From an uncultured Gemmiger sp. (lineage in GTDB: Bacteria > Bacillota > Clostridia > Oscillospirales > Ruminococcaceae), in assembly GCA_944388215.1 (NCBI GenBank), contig CALXHT010000010.1, forward strand, positions 1-60,926: a stretch of 60,926 nucleotides of DNA, given 5' to 3'. This document shows, one piece after another, positions 1 to 9,540 of the stretch (within the stretch, counting starts at the first letter, position 1; each line of letters begins with the position of its first letter). The notes under the pieces were generated by a model, which saw only the letters and a program-made list of their open reading frames with translations, was not told where the DNA came from and ran no database searches. Position numbers and translations under genes: made by a program.

Positions 1-2644
1 GGAAAAGCTGGTTTCGGCGGTGGTGACCGTGACTTTGGCCTGTGGGCTGAAGCTTCCATCCACCAGAACTTGTGGTGATCTCGCCGCCGTACCCGGCGAC
101 GCCGCCTACCTCTTCACTGCCGGTCAACACACAGCGGACCCAACAGCTTTCCAGTACCCCCGCGCTGCGCCCGGCAACGCCGCCCACCTGGCTGGCACCG
201 GTCACATCACCGGTGTTTTCGCAATCGGCAGTGTAGCCAAAATCCATCCTTCCGGCGATACCGCCCGCCTCCGCTTTCCTGGCGGTGACGGTGCCGCTGT
301 TGCGGCAGTCCAGCACGATCAGGCACAGCTGCACCTCGGCGGAAAGGGTGCTGCCATCGCCCTGCTGCTGCCAGTGGGCGGCGGGGTCGGTGTCCAGCTC
401 GTTTGCCAGGCTGCCCACAATGCCGCCTGCACGGCTGTCACCCTTCACCTCGCCGGTATTGGCAGCATTGACCAGGCAGCCGTCTCCCTGCTCCTGCAGC
501 CGCTGTTCGGCCTGATCCCGGGAGACATCCGCAAAGATCGTATCGCTCCCGCCCGCGTCCGGGGAATCGGTCAGCGCACGCACAGCGCTGACGACCCGCC
601 CCAGCCGGTCATTGACGGCGCGCAGATCGCAGGTCAGGGTATCTCCTGCCGCGCTGACGGCGATGTTCAGCGTGTCAAAGCCGTCCAGCAGCCTGTCCAG
701 GGAGTCGTTCAGTGCGTCGCTTTACTCGTCCACGGCGCTGTCCAGGCTGGGGACCGAGACCACCGGTTGTCCGGCCGGGCCCGCCGTGACCGTCCCGATG
801 CCGCTCACGGCGCTTCGCAGCGCTTGCGAAGCGGTTTGCAGCGATGCTTTCAGGGCGGCCAGGTCGGCGGGCAGCGTTTCGCTTCCAGCGGAAAATGCCG
901 GCTGTAAGGCATCTGCCGCGGCGGACAGGGCATCCAGACCGGTGTTCAGATCGTCGCCGGCGGCATAGAGCTGTTCTGCCGCAGCGCGCAGCTCATCCCA
1001 GGCGGCAGATATCTCGCTCTCTGACCCTTGTATCTGATCTTGCAGAGCTTTGACGGCGGCGTGTACCTGTTCCAACGCAGTGCGAAACGCTTCCGTCTCT
1101 GTTTGCAGGGCTTCGATCTGGGCGCGCAAGGCTTCTGTCTCGTCGGGGGTAAGGCTGTCGGCCAGTGTGTCCAATGCGGTCAGCAACTCCTGGGTGGCGG
1201 AGGCTGCCTGTGCTGCGGCCTGAAGGCCATCCTCCGCTGCCGTCAGCAATGTGTTCGGGTCGGGGGCGTCGCTTTCCAGTTGGCTGCGGATGGCGTCGCG
1301 GGCTTCCAGCATGGTATTGCGCGCCTGCTGGCAGGAAAGCAGCGCCTGGTACAGGTTTTCCAGCTCCTGAGGACGGTCGGCCGGCTCGGTAGCCGATCCC
1401 AGCTTGTCAAACAGCTCTTCCAGGGTATCGGCGGCATCCGCCTGTGCCAGTGCCGTGCCCACCGAATCCAACACCGGGCCCAGCTGATCGATGGCCCAGG
1501 AAAAGCGGCTGGCCGTACTGTTGACCGCTGCGATCCCGTTGTCTGCCCAGTTGACCATGCCGTCCGCCAGGGCGCCGGTGCTGTCCTTGGCGGTGCGGGT
1601 GGCATCGGTCAGGGCGGAAAGTGCTGCGGAAATGCTGTCCCCGCCTGTGTCCGTGTGGGTGAGGAGGGTATCCATCTCGCCTTGCAGGGCATCCAGCTCG
1701 CTGTACAGATCGTCCAGCCTGCCGCCGTCATATTGCAGGGCCAGCACCGGCTCCAGCTGACCGGCCACACCGCCCACCTCCTGGCTGCCCTGGACCGTGC
1801 CGCTGTTGGTGCAGCCGTCCAGATAGCCGGAAGTACGGCCAACGATCCCGCCCACGTTGCTGCCTACACTGGCGTAACCGACAGCGCCGGTGTTCTCACA
1901 GCTCTGTAAAATACCGCTGGAGCGCCCGGCAATGCCGCCGATGTCGCTGACGGAGGCCAGCGAGGCGCCGTCCTCCCCGGACAGGCTGACGCCCAGCAGA
2001 CTGCCGGAGGCGTCGGTCAGGGCAGTGTTGATGTCGCCGTCGTTCCGGCAGCGCACGATACTGCCCAGGTTCTGCCCGGCCACGCCGTCCGCCATGCGGT
2101 CGGCCTGCACGGTGGCGGTGCTGCGGCAGTTGACGATCTGTCCGCTGCTTTCGTTGCGGCCCACCAGACCGCCGGCTTCTGCCTGGCCGGATGCGCTGCA
2201 TCCGCGCACAAGGCCACGGTTTTCCCCTGCCAGCAGGCCCTGAACGGTGGCGTCTGACCCGCCGACGCTCCCTTGCAGGTGCAGATCCTCCACCACGGCG
2301 GTCGCTTCCAGGTAGCGAAAGAACCCTTGCACGCTGCTGCCGTCGGCCAGCGCCAGGCCAGAGATGGTGTGCCCCTGCCCGTCAAAATGGCCGCTGAACA
2401 CCGGCAGACCGGTAAAAGCGCAGCCGCTCAGGTCCAGGTCGGCCTGCAGCTGTACGGTCAGGTTTTGGGTGGCGGTGTCCACAATACAGCGGTTTTGCAG
2501 TGCCAGCAGATCGGCTGTGGTGGCTATGGAGATGATTTCGCCGTTGGCTGTGCCGGTTTCTTCCGCCAGGGCCGGGAGAGCGGCGCCAAGCACCTATACG
2601 GCTGTCAGCAGCAGGGCGGTCAGGCGTTTAATCGGTTGTTTCAT
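1..2644 (-). pseudogene. Secreted GLUG-repeat protein, two in-frame stops, runs off the window
   Basis: The minus-strand reading frame starts at ATG 2644 with a signal peptide (MKQPIKRLTALLLTAV). It meets TAG at 2594-2596 and then continues in the same frame as VLGAALPALAEE, the rest of the signal peptide. From about residue 60 it carries GLUG-type repeats (GGIAGR, GGIVGR, GGVAGQ, each followed by CxNxGxV), then a long Ala/Leu-rich helical segment. A second in-frame stop, TAA at 722-724, interrupts that segment. The same frame stays open below 722 down to base 1, with more GLUG repeats (GGIVG, GGIAGR, GGVAGR), so the C-terminus lies outside the window. The start overlaps the end of the exporter fragment upstream. 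The protein was probably exported to the cell surface; its function is not known. Two nonsense codons in one frame indicate decay. Confidence 0.75.
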
Positions 2645-3876
2645 CGGACGGTTCCTCCTGTACATCAGGGCTTGGCGTGGGCTGCGGTTCGGGCGGAAGG
2701 TCGATTTTGGGTGGCAGTGTGCCCATCTTTCCGGCAGCCACCTGCAAGGTGGCGTCGCCGCGGATGGTGCCGTGCAGGGTGCCGTCCACATACCCGTGAA
2801 CGTATCCCCGCACCCGGCCGTCCACCCGTACGGCACCGTGGATCTCCTGCCTGCGGGGCGTGGGCAGTTGCAGAGCGAAGCGGGTACGCTCCACGATGGA
2901 GTCCCCCAGCACCAGGATCTGCGGCAGAATGAACAGGACCAGGAACAGCGAGAGCAGGGTGCCGCGGCACAGGCATTCGCCGATGCCGGCAATGTAGGGC
3001 TGGGGGGTGATACAGCCGATCAGGAAGGCCGCCGCCGTCAGAATGCTGCCCGAAGTCAGGATGGCGGGGAAAGCGAGGTTCAGCGCCTCGACGACGGCCG
3101 ATTTGGGCGGCATCTGTGCTTTGCAGTCGCGGTAGCGGGTGGAAACCACAATGGCATAGTCGATATTCGCACCCATCTGGATGGCGGTGACGATGAGGTA
3201 GCTCATGAAAAAGACATAATCCCCGGTGAGGGCCGGCACCGAAAAGTTGAGCCAGATGCTGCCCTGGATGACCAGGATCAGCAGCAGGGGCAGCCCTGCC
3301 GACTGGAAGGTGAACAGCAGCACAATGACAACGAACACCGCGCTCAGTACGCTGATCAGAGGCAAAGGTGGTGGCCAGATCATAGTCGCTGGTGGAGTTG
3401 CCCACCAGCAGCACGGCGTCCGGGCCGTAGAAGCGGGCCGCTTCGTCGTGCAGGGTCTGTAAAAAGGCAAAGGTTTCCTCGCCTTCTTCGGGCAGAGCCA
3501 GGGCGACCACCAACCGGTCATACGCGGTGCCCTGCAGCTGATCCTGCGCCATCCGCAGCTGGCTGTGGATGGTATCCAGTTCTTCCTGCATGGCGCTGTC
3601 CAGGGTCACTGCGCCGGAATCCGCCTTGTCACACAGAAACAGCAGCAGGTCCAGCAGCGGTACCTGGTATTCGTCCAGGTTGGCCAAATTTCCCAGGTTG
3701 TCGTTTTCGGCGGCATACAGGGCGTATACGGCGGTGGTCAGTTCGTAATCCAAACCGGCTGCCTCCGACAGCTGACGCGGGTTCAGGGCGTCGGTCAGCA
3801 TATAGCCGCCGATGGCTTCGGTGTTGGCCAGCCCCATGGCGTAGTCCACCTGGGGATAGGCTTCCAGGGTATCCAC
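2628..3876 (-). pseudogene. RND/MMPL-family exporter, 5'-truncated and frameshifted
   Basis: Two overlapping minus-strand frames make up one broken protein. The first (from GTG 3876) encodes a soluble loop ending near YDLATTFASD. The second encodes LISVLSAVFVVIVLLF and then the last transmembrane block of an MMPL/RND permease, including FFMSYLIVTAIQMGANIDYA and a final transmembrane helix pair, ending at 2628. The frames meet near 3360, where a few bases appear to be missing. Upstream of 3876 the frame hits a TGA within a few codons and the usual N-terminal half of the family (about 300-400 residues) is absent. Family members export lipids or peptides, and the adjacent GLUG gene was presumably co-transcribed. 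I call it a pseudogene because it has both a truncation and a frameshift. Confidence 0.75.
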
Positions 3877-3975
3877 CTTCGGCGGTCAGCGGGGAATTTT
3901 TTGTGCCAAGAGGGAATGAAGCAGGTCAAATGGAAAAGTAATGCGCAAAGTGCAATAAAATATTTCACAAAATGT

Positions 3976-4004
3976 TTGCATTCTGCACAGTATTGTGCTA
4001 TACT
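3976..4004 (+). promoter_or_regulatory. Promoter of the ROK regulator with an internal operator
   Basis: TTGCAT at 3976-3981 and TATACT at 3999-4004 are separated by 17 bp. The spacer contains a perfect inverted repeat, GCACA-gtat-TGTGC, at 3985-3998. A protein bound there would block RNA polymerase, so autoregulation by the ROK protein is likely. Confidence 0.7.
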
Positions 4005-4042
4005 GAAACCAGTTTTATAAAAGTTGGTACGAGGGGGCTGTT

Positions 4043-5176
4043 ATGAGTGCTCACAGACCATTATCCACAGTAGAGCTGCGTAAACAGAACCGTAACCGTG
4101 TCTACCGCTATCTCATCGGGCAGTGGAAGCCCGTCACCAAGCAGGAACTGGCCTTTCAGCTGTCCATGAGCCTGCCCACGCTGACCCAGAACCTGAACGA
4201 ACTGACCGAGATGGGGCTCATCGACCGGTCCATCACCACCGACTCCACCGGCGGCCGGCGGCCGCGGCTCATTGTGCCGCTGCCCAACGCCCGGTTTGCC
4301 CTGGGCATCGAGCTGACCAACCGGGACCTGCGCATTGTGGCCATCAATCTGCGCAAGGAGACGCTGGCCAGCCGGCGGGTGGCGCTGCCCTTTGCCAACG
4401 ACGAAACCTACGGCGAAGAACTGGCCGGGCTGATCGAACAATTCCTGGACAACAACCAGCTGGACCGGGACCGGCTGCTGGGGGTGGCCATGACGCTGCC
4501 CGGCATCGTCGGCCCCGACCAGAAGACCATCGAGTATGCCCCCACCATCGGGGTGGATACCTCCACGCCCTGCCGGTTCCTGGACCGGATCCCCTACCGG
4601 GTCCTGCTGGACAACGACGCCACCTGCGGCGGCTTCGGGGAGTGGTGGAACCGCACCGACCAGCCCAGCATGGTCTATCTGTCGCTGAACCGGGGCGTGG
4701 GCGGCGCCATCCTGGTGGACGGCAAGCTCTACGACGGCGTGGACCACCGGGCGGCGGAATTCGGCCATATCTGCCTGCATCCCGGCGGACGGCCCTGCCA
4801 GTGCGGCCGCAAGGGCTGTCTCGAAGCCTACTGTTCCACCGCCCGCCTGTCGGATGACCTGGACATCAGCCTGGAGGTCTTCTTCCAGCGGCTGGAGGAC
4901 GGGGACATCCAGTGTCAGGCCCTGTGGGACAGCTACCTGAAGGACCTGGCCCACGGCATCATGATCATCCATACCATACTGGACTGCCCCATCATGATCG
5001 GCGGGCAGATGTCCCAGTATCTGCCGGCCTACCGTTCCCGGCTCCAGTGGCTGGTGCGGGACCTGTGCTCGCCCGGTGACCGGGTGGATTTCCTCGCCTT
5101 CTGCCCCAGTTCGGGCCATTCGGTGTGCATCGGCGCCGCCACCCGGCTTCTGTATGAATTTGTCAAACAACTTTGA
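4043..5176 (+). CDS. ROK-family transcriptional regulator (XylR-like)
   Basis: 377 residues. An N-terminal winged helix-turn-helix (about residues 12-75, with the TGGRRPRL wing) is followed by a ROK sugar-kinase-like domain. The zinc-binding ROK signature is present at about residues 239-262 (GHICLHPGGRPCQCGRKGC followed by LEAYC). These regulators usually bind a free sugar or sugar phosphate and repress sugar operons. The gene stands alone between its own promoter and a strong terminator, directly upstream of the pentose operon, so it most likely controls that operon and itself. The start ATG is set by GAGGGG at 4031-4036. The fold also occurs in true sugar kinases, but the DNA-binding domain argues for a regulator. 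Confidence 0.9.
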   Translation: MSAHRPLSTVELRKQNRNRVYRYLIGQWKPVTKQELAFQLSMSLPTLTQNLNELTEMGLIDRSITTDSTGGRRPRLIVPLPNARFALGIELTNRDLRIVAINLRKETLASRRVALPFANDETYGEELAGLIEQFLDNNQLDRDRLLGVAMTLPGIVGPDQKTIEYAPTIGVDTSTPCRFLDRIPYRVLLDNDATCGGFGEWWNRTDQPSMVYLSLNRGVGGAILVDGKLYDGVDHRAAEFGHICLHPGGRPCQCGRKGCLEAYCSTARLSDDLDISLEVFFQRLEDGDIQCQALWDSYLKDLAHGIMIIHTILDCPIMIGGQMSQYLPAYRSRLQWLVRDLCSPGDRVDFLAFCPSSGHSVCIGAATRLLYEFVKQL

Positions 5177-5179
5177 ACA

Positions 5180-5212
5180 AAAACGTCGCTGTCTGCCAGA
5201 CAGCGACGTTTT
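5180..5212 (+). terminator. Rho-independent terminator after the ROK gene
   Basis: A 14-bp perfect stem (AAAACGTCGCTGTC, 5180-5193, with GACAGCGACGTTTT, 5199-5212) closes a 5-base loop and ends in a T-run. Confidence 0.9.
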
Positions 5213-5299
5213 CTGTTTGCCAAATTGCATAAAATGAAAGAAGCGTTTTGTGAAAGCTGCTAAATGTATGACAGAGTTATGAAAATGCACAAAAAAGTA

Positions 5300-5329
5300 T
5301 TGACATGCTGGATTGTTTTGGTGTATTCT
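5300..5329 (+). promoter_or_regulatory. Promoter of the pentose operon
   Basis: TTGACA at 5300-5305 and TATTCT at 5324-5329 have an 18-bp spacer. The leader that follows contains two perfect inverted repeats: GGAAAGAA-N12-TTCTTTCC (5342-5369) and GTCGAA-caca-TTCGAC (5385-5400). These may be RNA hairpins or repressor sites. Confidence 0.8.
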
Positions 5330-5429
5330 ATGAATGCAAACGGAAAGAATATTTACAAAAGTTCTTTCCCTAACTGCGGAGGTAGTCGAACACATTCGAC
5401 ACAATTATATTAAAAGGGAGCGATTCACA

Positions 5430-6641
5430 ATGAAAAAGCGTATTTTGGCTGCTGCACTGTCTGCGACGATGATCGTCTCGCTGGCCGGCTGCTCCAGCGG
5501 CGGGGCAAGTTCTTCCGCCGCAGCCAGCACCGACGCAGCCAGCACCGACGCAGCCAGCACCGAGTCCACCGCGGAGACCGGTTCTGAGGGCGGCTCCACC
5601 GGTGGCCAGAAGGTCGGCCTGTCCATGCCCACCCAGTCGCTGGAACGCTGGAACCGCGACGGTTCCTACCTGGACCAGCAGTTCAAGGATGCCGGTTATG
5701 AGACCGTCATCACCTACTCGGACAACGACACCAACCGTCAGGTCAGCGACATCCAGAACATGATCGCTGACGGCGTCGACCTGCTGGTCGTGGCCGCCAT
5801 CGACGGCGAGGCGCTGAACACCGTCATGAACGAAGCTGGTGAGGCCGGCATCCCGGTCATCGCTTACGACCGTCTGATCATGAACGACAACGCCTCCTAC
5901 TACGTATCCTTCGATAACTACACCGTCGGTACGCTGCAGGGCCAGTACATCGTGGACACCCTGGATCTGGACAACGCGGCCGGTCCCTTCAACATGGAGA
6001 TCACCGCCGGTGACCCCGCCGACAACAACGCTACTTACTTCTATCAGGGCGCCATGGATGTCCTGCAGCCCTACATTGACTCCGGCAAGCTGGTCGTCGT
6101 CTCCGGTCAGACCGACTTCGACACCGTAGCCACCGCCCAGTGGGATTCCCAGACCGCCATGGAGCGTGCCCAGAACGTGCTGGCTTCCTACTACGCCGAC
6201 GGCACCCAGGTTGATGTCTGGCTGTGCTCCAACGACTCCACCGCGCTGGGCGTTTCCCAGGCCATCCAGTCTGACTACGCCGGCTCCAACCAGCCCATCA
6301 TCACCGGTCAGGACGGCGACGAAGCCAACCTGAAGAACATCGTCGACGGTCTGCAGTCCATGACCGTGTACAAGGCCGTTTCCAACGAGGCCGTTGTCAC
6401 GCTGGACCTTGGCAAGGCGATCCTGAACGGCGACACCATCGATGACAGCCTGATCACCAACTCCGGCTGGGACTTCGACTGCAGCTACGACACCGAATCC
6501 TACGCCACCTCCGAAGGCCACAACTGCCCGTCCTTCCTGCTGGTTCCCGACGTTGTCACCAAGGACAACATGAAGGAGAAGCTGGTCGACACCGGTTACT
6601 ACACCCAGGACGCTGACGGCTACCTGCATCCGGCCGCCTGA
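5430..6641 (+). CDS. chvE: Sugar ABC transporter substrate-binding lipoprotein (ChvE-like)
   Basis: 403 residues. A lipoprotein signal peptide ends at Cys21 (SLAGC), followed by a Ser/Ala/Thr-rich linker and a two-lobed periplasmic-binding-protein type I fold (Peripla_BP_4). Family members of the ChvE/MmsE type bind monosaccharides such as galactose, xylose, arabinose or glucose. The ATG at 5430 follows AAAGGGAG; the open frame upstream to 5334 lies in the leader and would put the signal peptide inside the protein. It is the first gene of the operon and is separated from the ATPase gene by a hairpin, which would make it more abundant than the other transporter parts. The exact sugar cannot be read from the sequence; the downstream enzymes point to a pentose. 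Confidence 0.92.
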   Translation: MKKRILAAALSATMIVSLAGCSSGGASSSAAASTDAASTDAASTESTAETGSEGGSTGGQKVGLSMPTQSLERWNRDGSYLDQQFKDAGYETVITYSDNDTNRQVSDIQNMIADGVDLLVVAAIDGEALNTVMNEAGEAGIPVIAYDRLIMNDNASYYVSFDNYTVGTLQGQYIVDTLDLDNAAGPFNMEITAGDPADNNATYFYQGAMDVLQPYIDSGKLVVVSGQTDFDTVATAQWDSQTAMERAQNVLASYYADGTQVDVWLCSNDSTALGVSQAIQSDYAGSNQPIITGQDGDEANLKNIVDGLQSMTVYKAVSNEAVVTLDLGKAILNGDTIDDSLITNSGWDFDCSYDTESYATSEGHNCPSFLLVPDVVTKDNMKEKLVDTGYYTQDADGYLHPAA

Positions 6642-6684
6642 TCCGCAGTACTTACCAATCTGAATCAATTGCCGAACCGTTAAT

Positions 6685-6722
6685 GCAATGGGCGGGGCCA
6701 GCTGCCCTGCCCATTGTATTTT
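6685..6722 (+). terminator. Intra-operon attenuating hairpin
   Basis: AATGGGCGGGGC (6687-6698) pairs with GCCCTGCCCATT (6704-6715) around a 5-base loop, with one G-U pair, and is followed by a short ATTTT run. Its position between the binding-protein gene and the ATPase gene suggests partial termination. Confidence 0.65.
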
Positions 6723-6753
6723 GGAAGGCAAGACGAAAAGGAGGCAATCCCCT

Positions 6754-8307
6754 TTGTCGAAGTATATTTTGGAGATGAAAAACATCACCAAGGAATTTCC
6801 CGGCGTCAAGGCACTGGACAACGTGAATCTGCAGGTGGAACCCGGCGAGATCCACGCTCTGATCGGTGAGAACGGCGCTGGCAAATCCACGCTGATGAAT
6901 GTGCTTTCCGGCACCTATCCCGCGGGCAGCTACACCGGCGAGATCTACTACGACGGGAAGCTCTGCCAGTTCAAGTCCCAGAAGGACAGCGAAGCGGTGG
7001 GCATCGTCATCATCCACCAGGAGCTGGCACTGATTCCGCTGCTCTCCATCGGTGAGAACATGTTCCTGGGCAATGAGATCCGCACCAAGATGGGTACCAT
7101 CGACTGGAACAAAACCTATTATGAGGCCGAGCGTCACATGAAGCAGGTGGGCCTGCATGAGTCCGCCCAGACGCTGGTCAAGGATATCGGCACCGGCAAA
7201 CAGCAGCTGGTGGAGATCGCCAAGGCCTTCTCCAAGAAGGTCAAGCTGCTGATCCTGGACGAGCCCACCTCGTCGCTGAACGACGAGGACGCCAAGATGC
7301 TGCTGGACCTCTTGATCGATTTCAAGAAGAAGGGCCTCACGTCCATCATCATCACCCACAAGCTCAACGAGATCATCTACTGCGCCGACAAGGCCACCAT
7401 CATCCGCGATGGTTCCACCATCGAGACGCTGGTCAAGGGCGTGGATGAATTCAGCGAGGACCGCATCATCAAGGGCATGGTGGGTCGTCCCATGGAGGAC
7501 CGCTATCCCAAGCGGAAGAGCCAGGTCCAGCCCGAAATCAGCCTGGAAGTCAAGAACTGGACCGTCCATCACCCCCTGTACCCCGAGCGCATCGTGGACG
7601 ACAACGTCTCCTTCAAGGTGCACAAGGGCGAAGTGGTCGGCTTCTCCGGCCTGCAGGGCGCCGGCCGTACCGAGCTGGCCATGTCCATCTTCGGCCACAG
7701 CTACGGCAGCAAGATCACCGGTGAGCTCTATCTCAACGGCAAGAAGGTCAACCTGAAGAACACCGAGGAGGCCATCCACCACGGCCTGGCCTACGTCACC
7801 GAGGACCGCAAGACCAACGGCCTGATCCTGGGCGAGACCATCCGCTTCAACACCACCCTGGCCCGTCTGGACAAGGTCTGCCACAGCGGCGTCATCGACC
7901 GGGACAAGGAAGTCAAGGAAGCCGAGGACATGAAGACCGAGATGGGCACCAAGACGCCCACCATCGAGCAGCACATCGGCAACCTGTCGGGCGGCAACCA
8001 GCAGAAAGCCCTGCTGGGCAAGTGGATGTTCACCGAACCGGACGTGCTGATCCTGGACGAGCCCACCCGCGGCATCGATGTCAGCGCCAAGTACGATATC
8101 TACTGCCTGATCAATGACATGGTCAGCCGCGGCAAGTCGGTGGTCATGATCTCTTCGGAGCTGCCCGAACTGCTGGGCATGTGTGACCGCATCTACGTTA
8201 TGAATGAAGGCCGCCTGCTGGCGGAGGTCAACGCGGCCGACACCACCCAGGAAAGCATCATGGGCTACATCATCCGCGATACCGTACGCGAACCGGCCAA
8301 AGCTTAA
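6754..8307 (+). CDS. gguA: Sugar ABC transporter ATP-binding protein (GguA/MmsA type)
   Basis: 517 residues with two fused ABC ATPase domains, as is usual for CUT2 sugar importers. The first has Walker [10 protein letters not shown] and Walker [14 protein letters not shown]; its signature motif is weak (IGTGKQQ). The second has a degenerate Walker A ([10 protein letters not shown]), a clear LSGGNQQK signature and Walker [14 protein letters not shown]. This asymmetry is normal in the family. It energises uptake through the permease encoded next. I place the start at TTG 6754 because AAGGAGG lies 9 bases upstream; the longer frame from 6688 would begin inside the attenuating hairpin. Confidence 0.93.
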   Translation: MSKYILEMKNITKEFPGVKALDNVNLQVEPGEIHALIGENGAGKSTLMNVLSGTYPAGSYTGEIYYDGKLCQFKSQKDSEAVGIVIIHQELALIPLLSIGENMFLGNEIRTKMGTIDWNKTYYEAERHMKQVGLHESAQTLVKDIGTGKQQLVEIAKAFSKKVKLLILDEPTSSLNDEDAKMLLDLLIDFKKKGLTSIIITHKLNEIIYCADKATIIRDGSTIETLVKGVDEFSEDRIIKGMVGRPMEDRYPKRKSQVQPEISLEVKNWTVHHPLYPERIVDDNVSFKVHKGEVVGFSGLQGAGRTELAMSIFGHSYGSKITGELYLNGKKVNLKNTEEAIHHGLAYVTEDRKTNGLILGETIRFNTTLARLDKVCHSGVIDRDKEVKEAEDMKTEMGTKTPTIEQHIGNLSGGNQQKALLGKWMFTEPDVLILDEPTRGIDVSAKYDIYCLINDMVSRGKSVVMISSELPELLGMCDRIYVMNEGRLLAEVNAADTTQESIMGYIIRDTVREPAKA

Positions 8308-8334
8308 TCACGTTGAATAGGGAGTGTGACACTC

Positions 8335-9507
8335 ATGAATGGAACCAAAATGAAAGTTTCCAGTTTCCTGACCAAGTATGCGATGGTCATTGCACTGGTG
8401 ATCGTCTTTGTGCTGTTCGCCTACCTCACCGGCGGACGCCTGCTCTACGCCCAGAACATGTCCAACCTGCTGCTGCAGAACGGCTACGTTCTGGTCATGG
8501 CCTGCGGCATGCTGCTCTGCATCCTCACCGGCGGCAACATCGACCTGGCCGTCGGTTCGGTGATCTGCCTGGTGGGCGGTCTGGCCGCCGTCATGATCAC
8601 CAACCTGTCCATCAACCCCGTCCTCACCATCGTGGTCTGCCTGGTGGCCGGCCTGCTGGTGGGCATCTGGCAGGGCTACTGGATCGGTTATGTGCGCATC
8701 CCGCCCTTCATCACCACCCTGGGCGGCATGTTCATCTTCCGCGGCATCGGCCGTCTGATCCTCGACAACAAGACCGTGGCAGTCCAGGACTCCACCTTCC
8801 TGAATATCTTCACCATGTACATCAAGGTCCCCGGCCTGGACGATGGTGACACCGTTTACTCCGCCCTCATCGTGGGTGTTGTGGCCGCCGTGCTGGTCCT
8901 CCTCAACACCGTGCGCACCCGCCGCGACCGCGCCAAGAACGGCTACCGCCAGAACAGCGCCGTCAGCGACTACGTCAAGTCCGGCCTCATCGCCGCCCTC
9001 ATCCTCTACTACTGCTACCTGCTGAGCCAGTACAACGGCATCTCGGTCATGCTGGTCTGGGTGCTGGCCGTCTGCCTGATCTACAACTTCATCACTGCGG
9101 AAACCGCGTTCGGCCGTTACTTCTACGCCGTGGGCGGCAACGAGAAAGCCACCAAGCTCTCCGGTATCAACACCGACAAGATCTACTTCATCGCTTACGC
9201 CAACATGGGCCTGCTGGCCGGTCTGTGCGGCCTGCTCAACGCGGCCCGCGTGGGTTCCGTCAACGGTTCCACCGGTACCTCCTTTGAGATGGACGCCATC
9301 GGTGCCTGCTTCATCGGCGGTGCTTCCGCCTACGGCGGCAGCGGCACGGTGGGCGGCGTCGTCATCGGCGCTCTGCTGCTGGGCGTTATCAACATGGGCA
9401 TGTCCATCATGGGCATCGGCGACTCCTGGCAGTACGTGGTCAAGGGCGGCGTGCTTCTGGTCGCTGTCATCTTCGACGTGGTCACCAGCCGCAAGTCCGG
9501 CAAGTAA
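8335..9507 (+). CDS. gguB: Sugar ABC transporter permease (GguB type)
   Basis: 390 residues and highly hydrophobic, with about ten membrane segments of the BPD_transp_2 family. The GGNIDLAVGS motif and a GGASAYGGSGTVGG motif near the C-terminus are typical of xylose/ribose-class permeases. It forms the transmembrane channel for the upstream binding protein and ATPase. ATG 8335 is preceded by AGGGAG at 8319-8324; a GTG three codons earlier is less well placed. The middle of the protein (about residues 165-225) has a charged loop followed by extra helices, as in the GguB/XylH-long subgroup. Confidence 0.92.
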   Translation: MNGTKMKVSSFLTKYAMVIALVIVFVLFAYLTGGRLLYAQNMSNLLLQNGYVLVMACGMLLCILTGGNIDLAVGSVICLVGGLAAVMITNLSINPVLTIVVCLVAGLLVGIWQGYWIGYVRIPPFITTLGGMFIFRGIGRLILDNKTVAVQDSTFLNIFTMYIKVPGLDDGDTVYSALIVGVVAAVLVLLNTVRTRRDRAKNGYRQNSAVSDYVKSGLIAALILYYCYLLSQYNGISVMLVWVLAVCLIYNFITAETAFGRYFYAVGGNEKATKLSGINTDKIYFIAYANMGLLAGLCGLLNAARVGSVNGSTGTSFEMDAIGACFIGGASAYGGSGTVGGVVIGALLLGVINMGMSIMGIGDSWQYVVKGGVLLVAVIFDVVTSRKSGK

Positions 9508-9540
9508 TCTTCACCCCGGCGGTGACTTTTGGAGGAAACT

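Noticed and set aside
722-2644. Possible stop-codon recoding (TAG and TAA read through) in the GLUG gene
   Set aside because: Two different stop codons, no recoding element seen, and the neighbouring exporter gene is also broken, so decay is the simpler reading.
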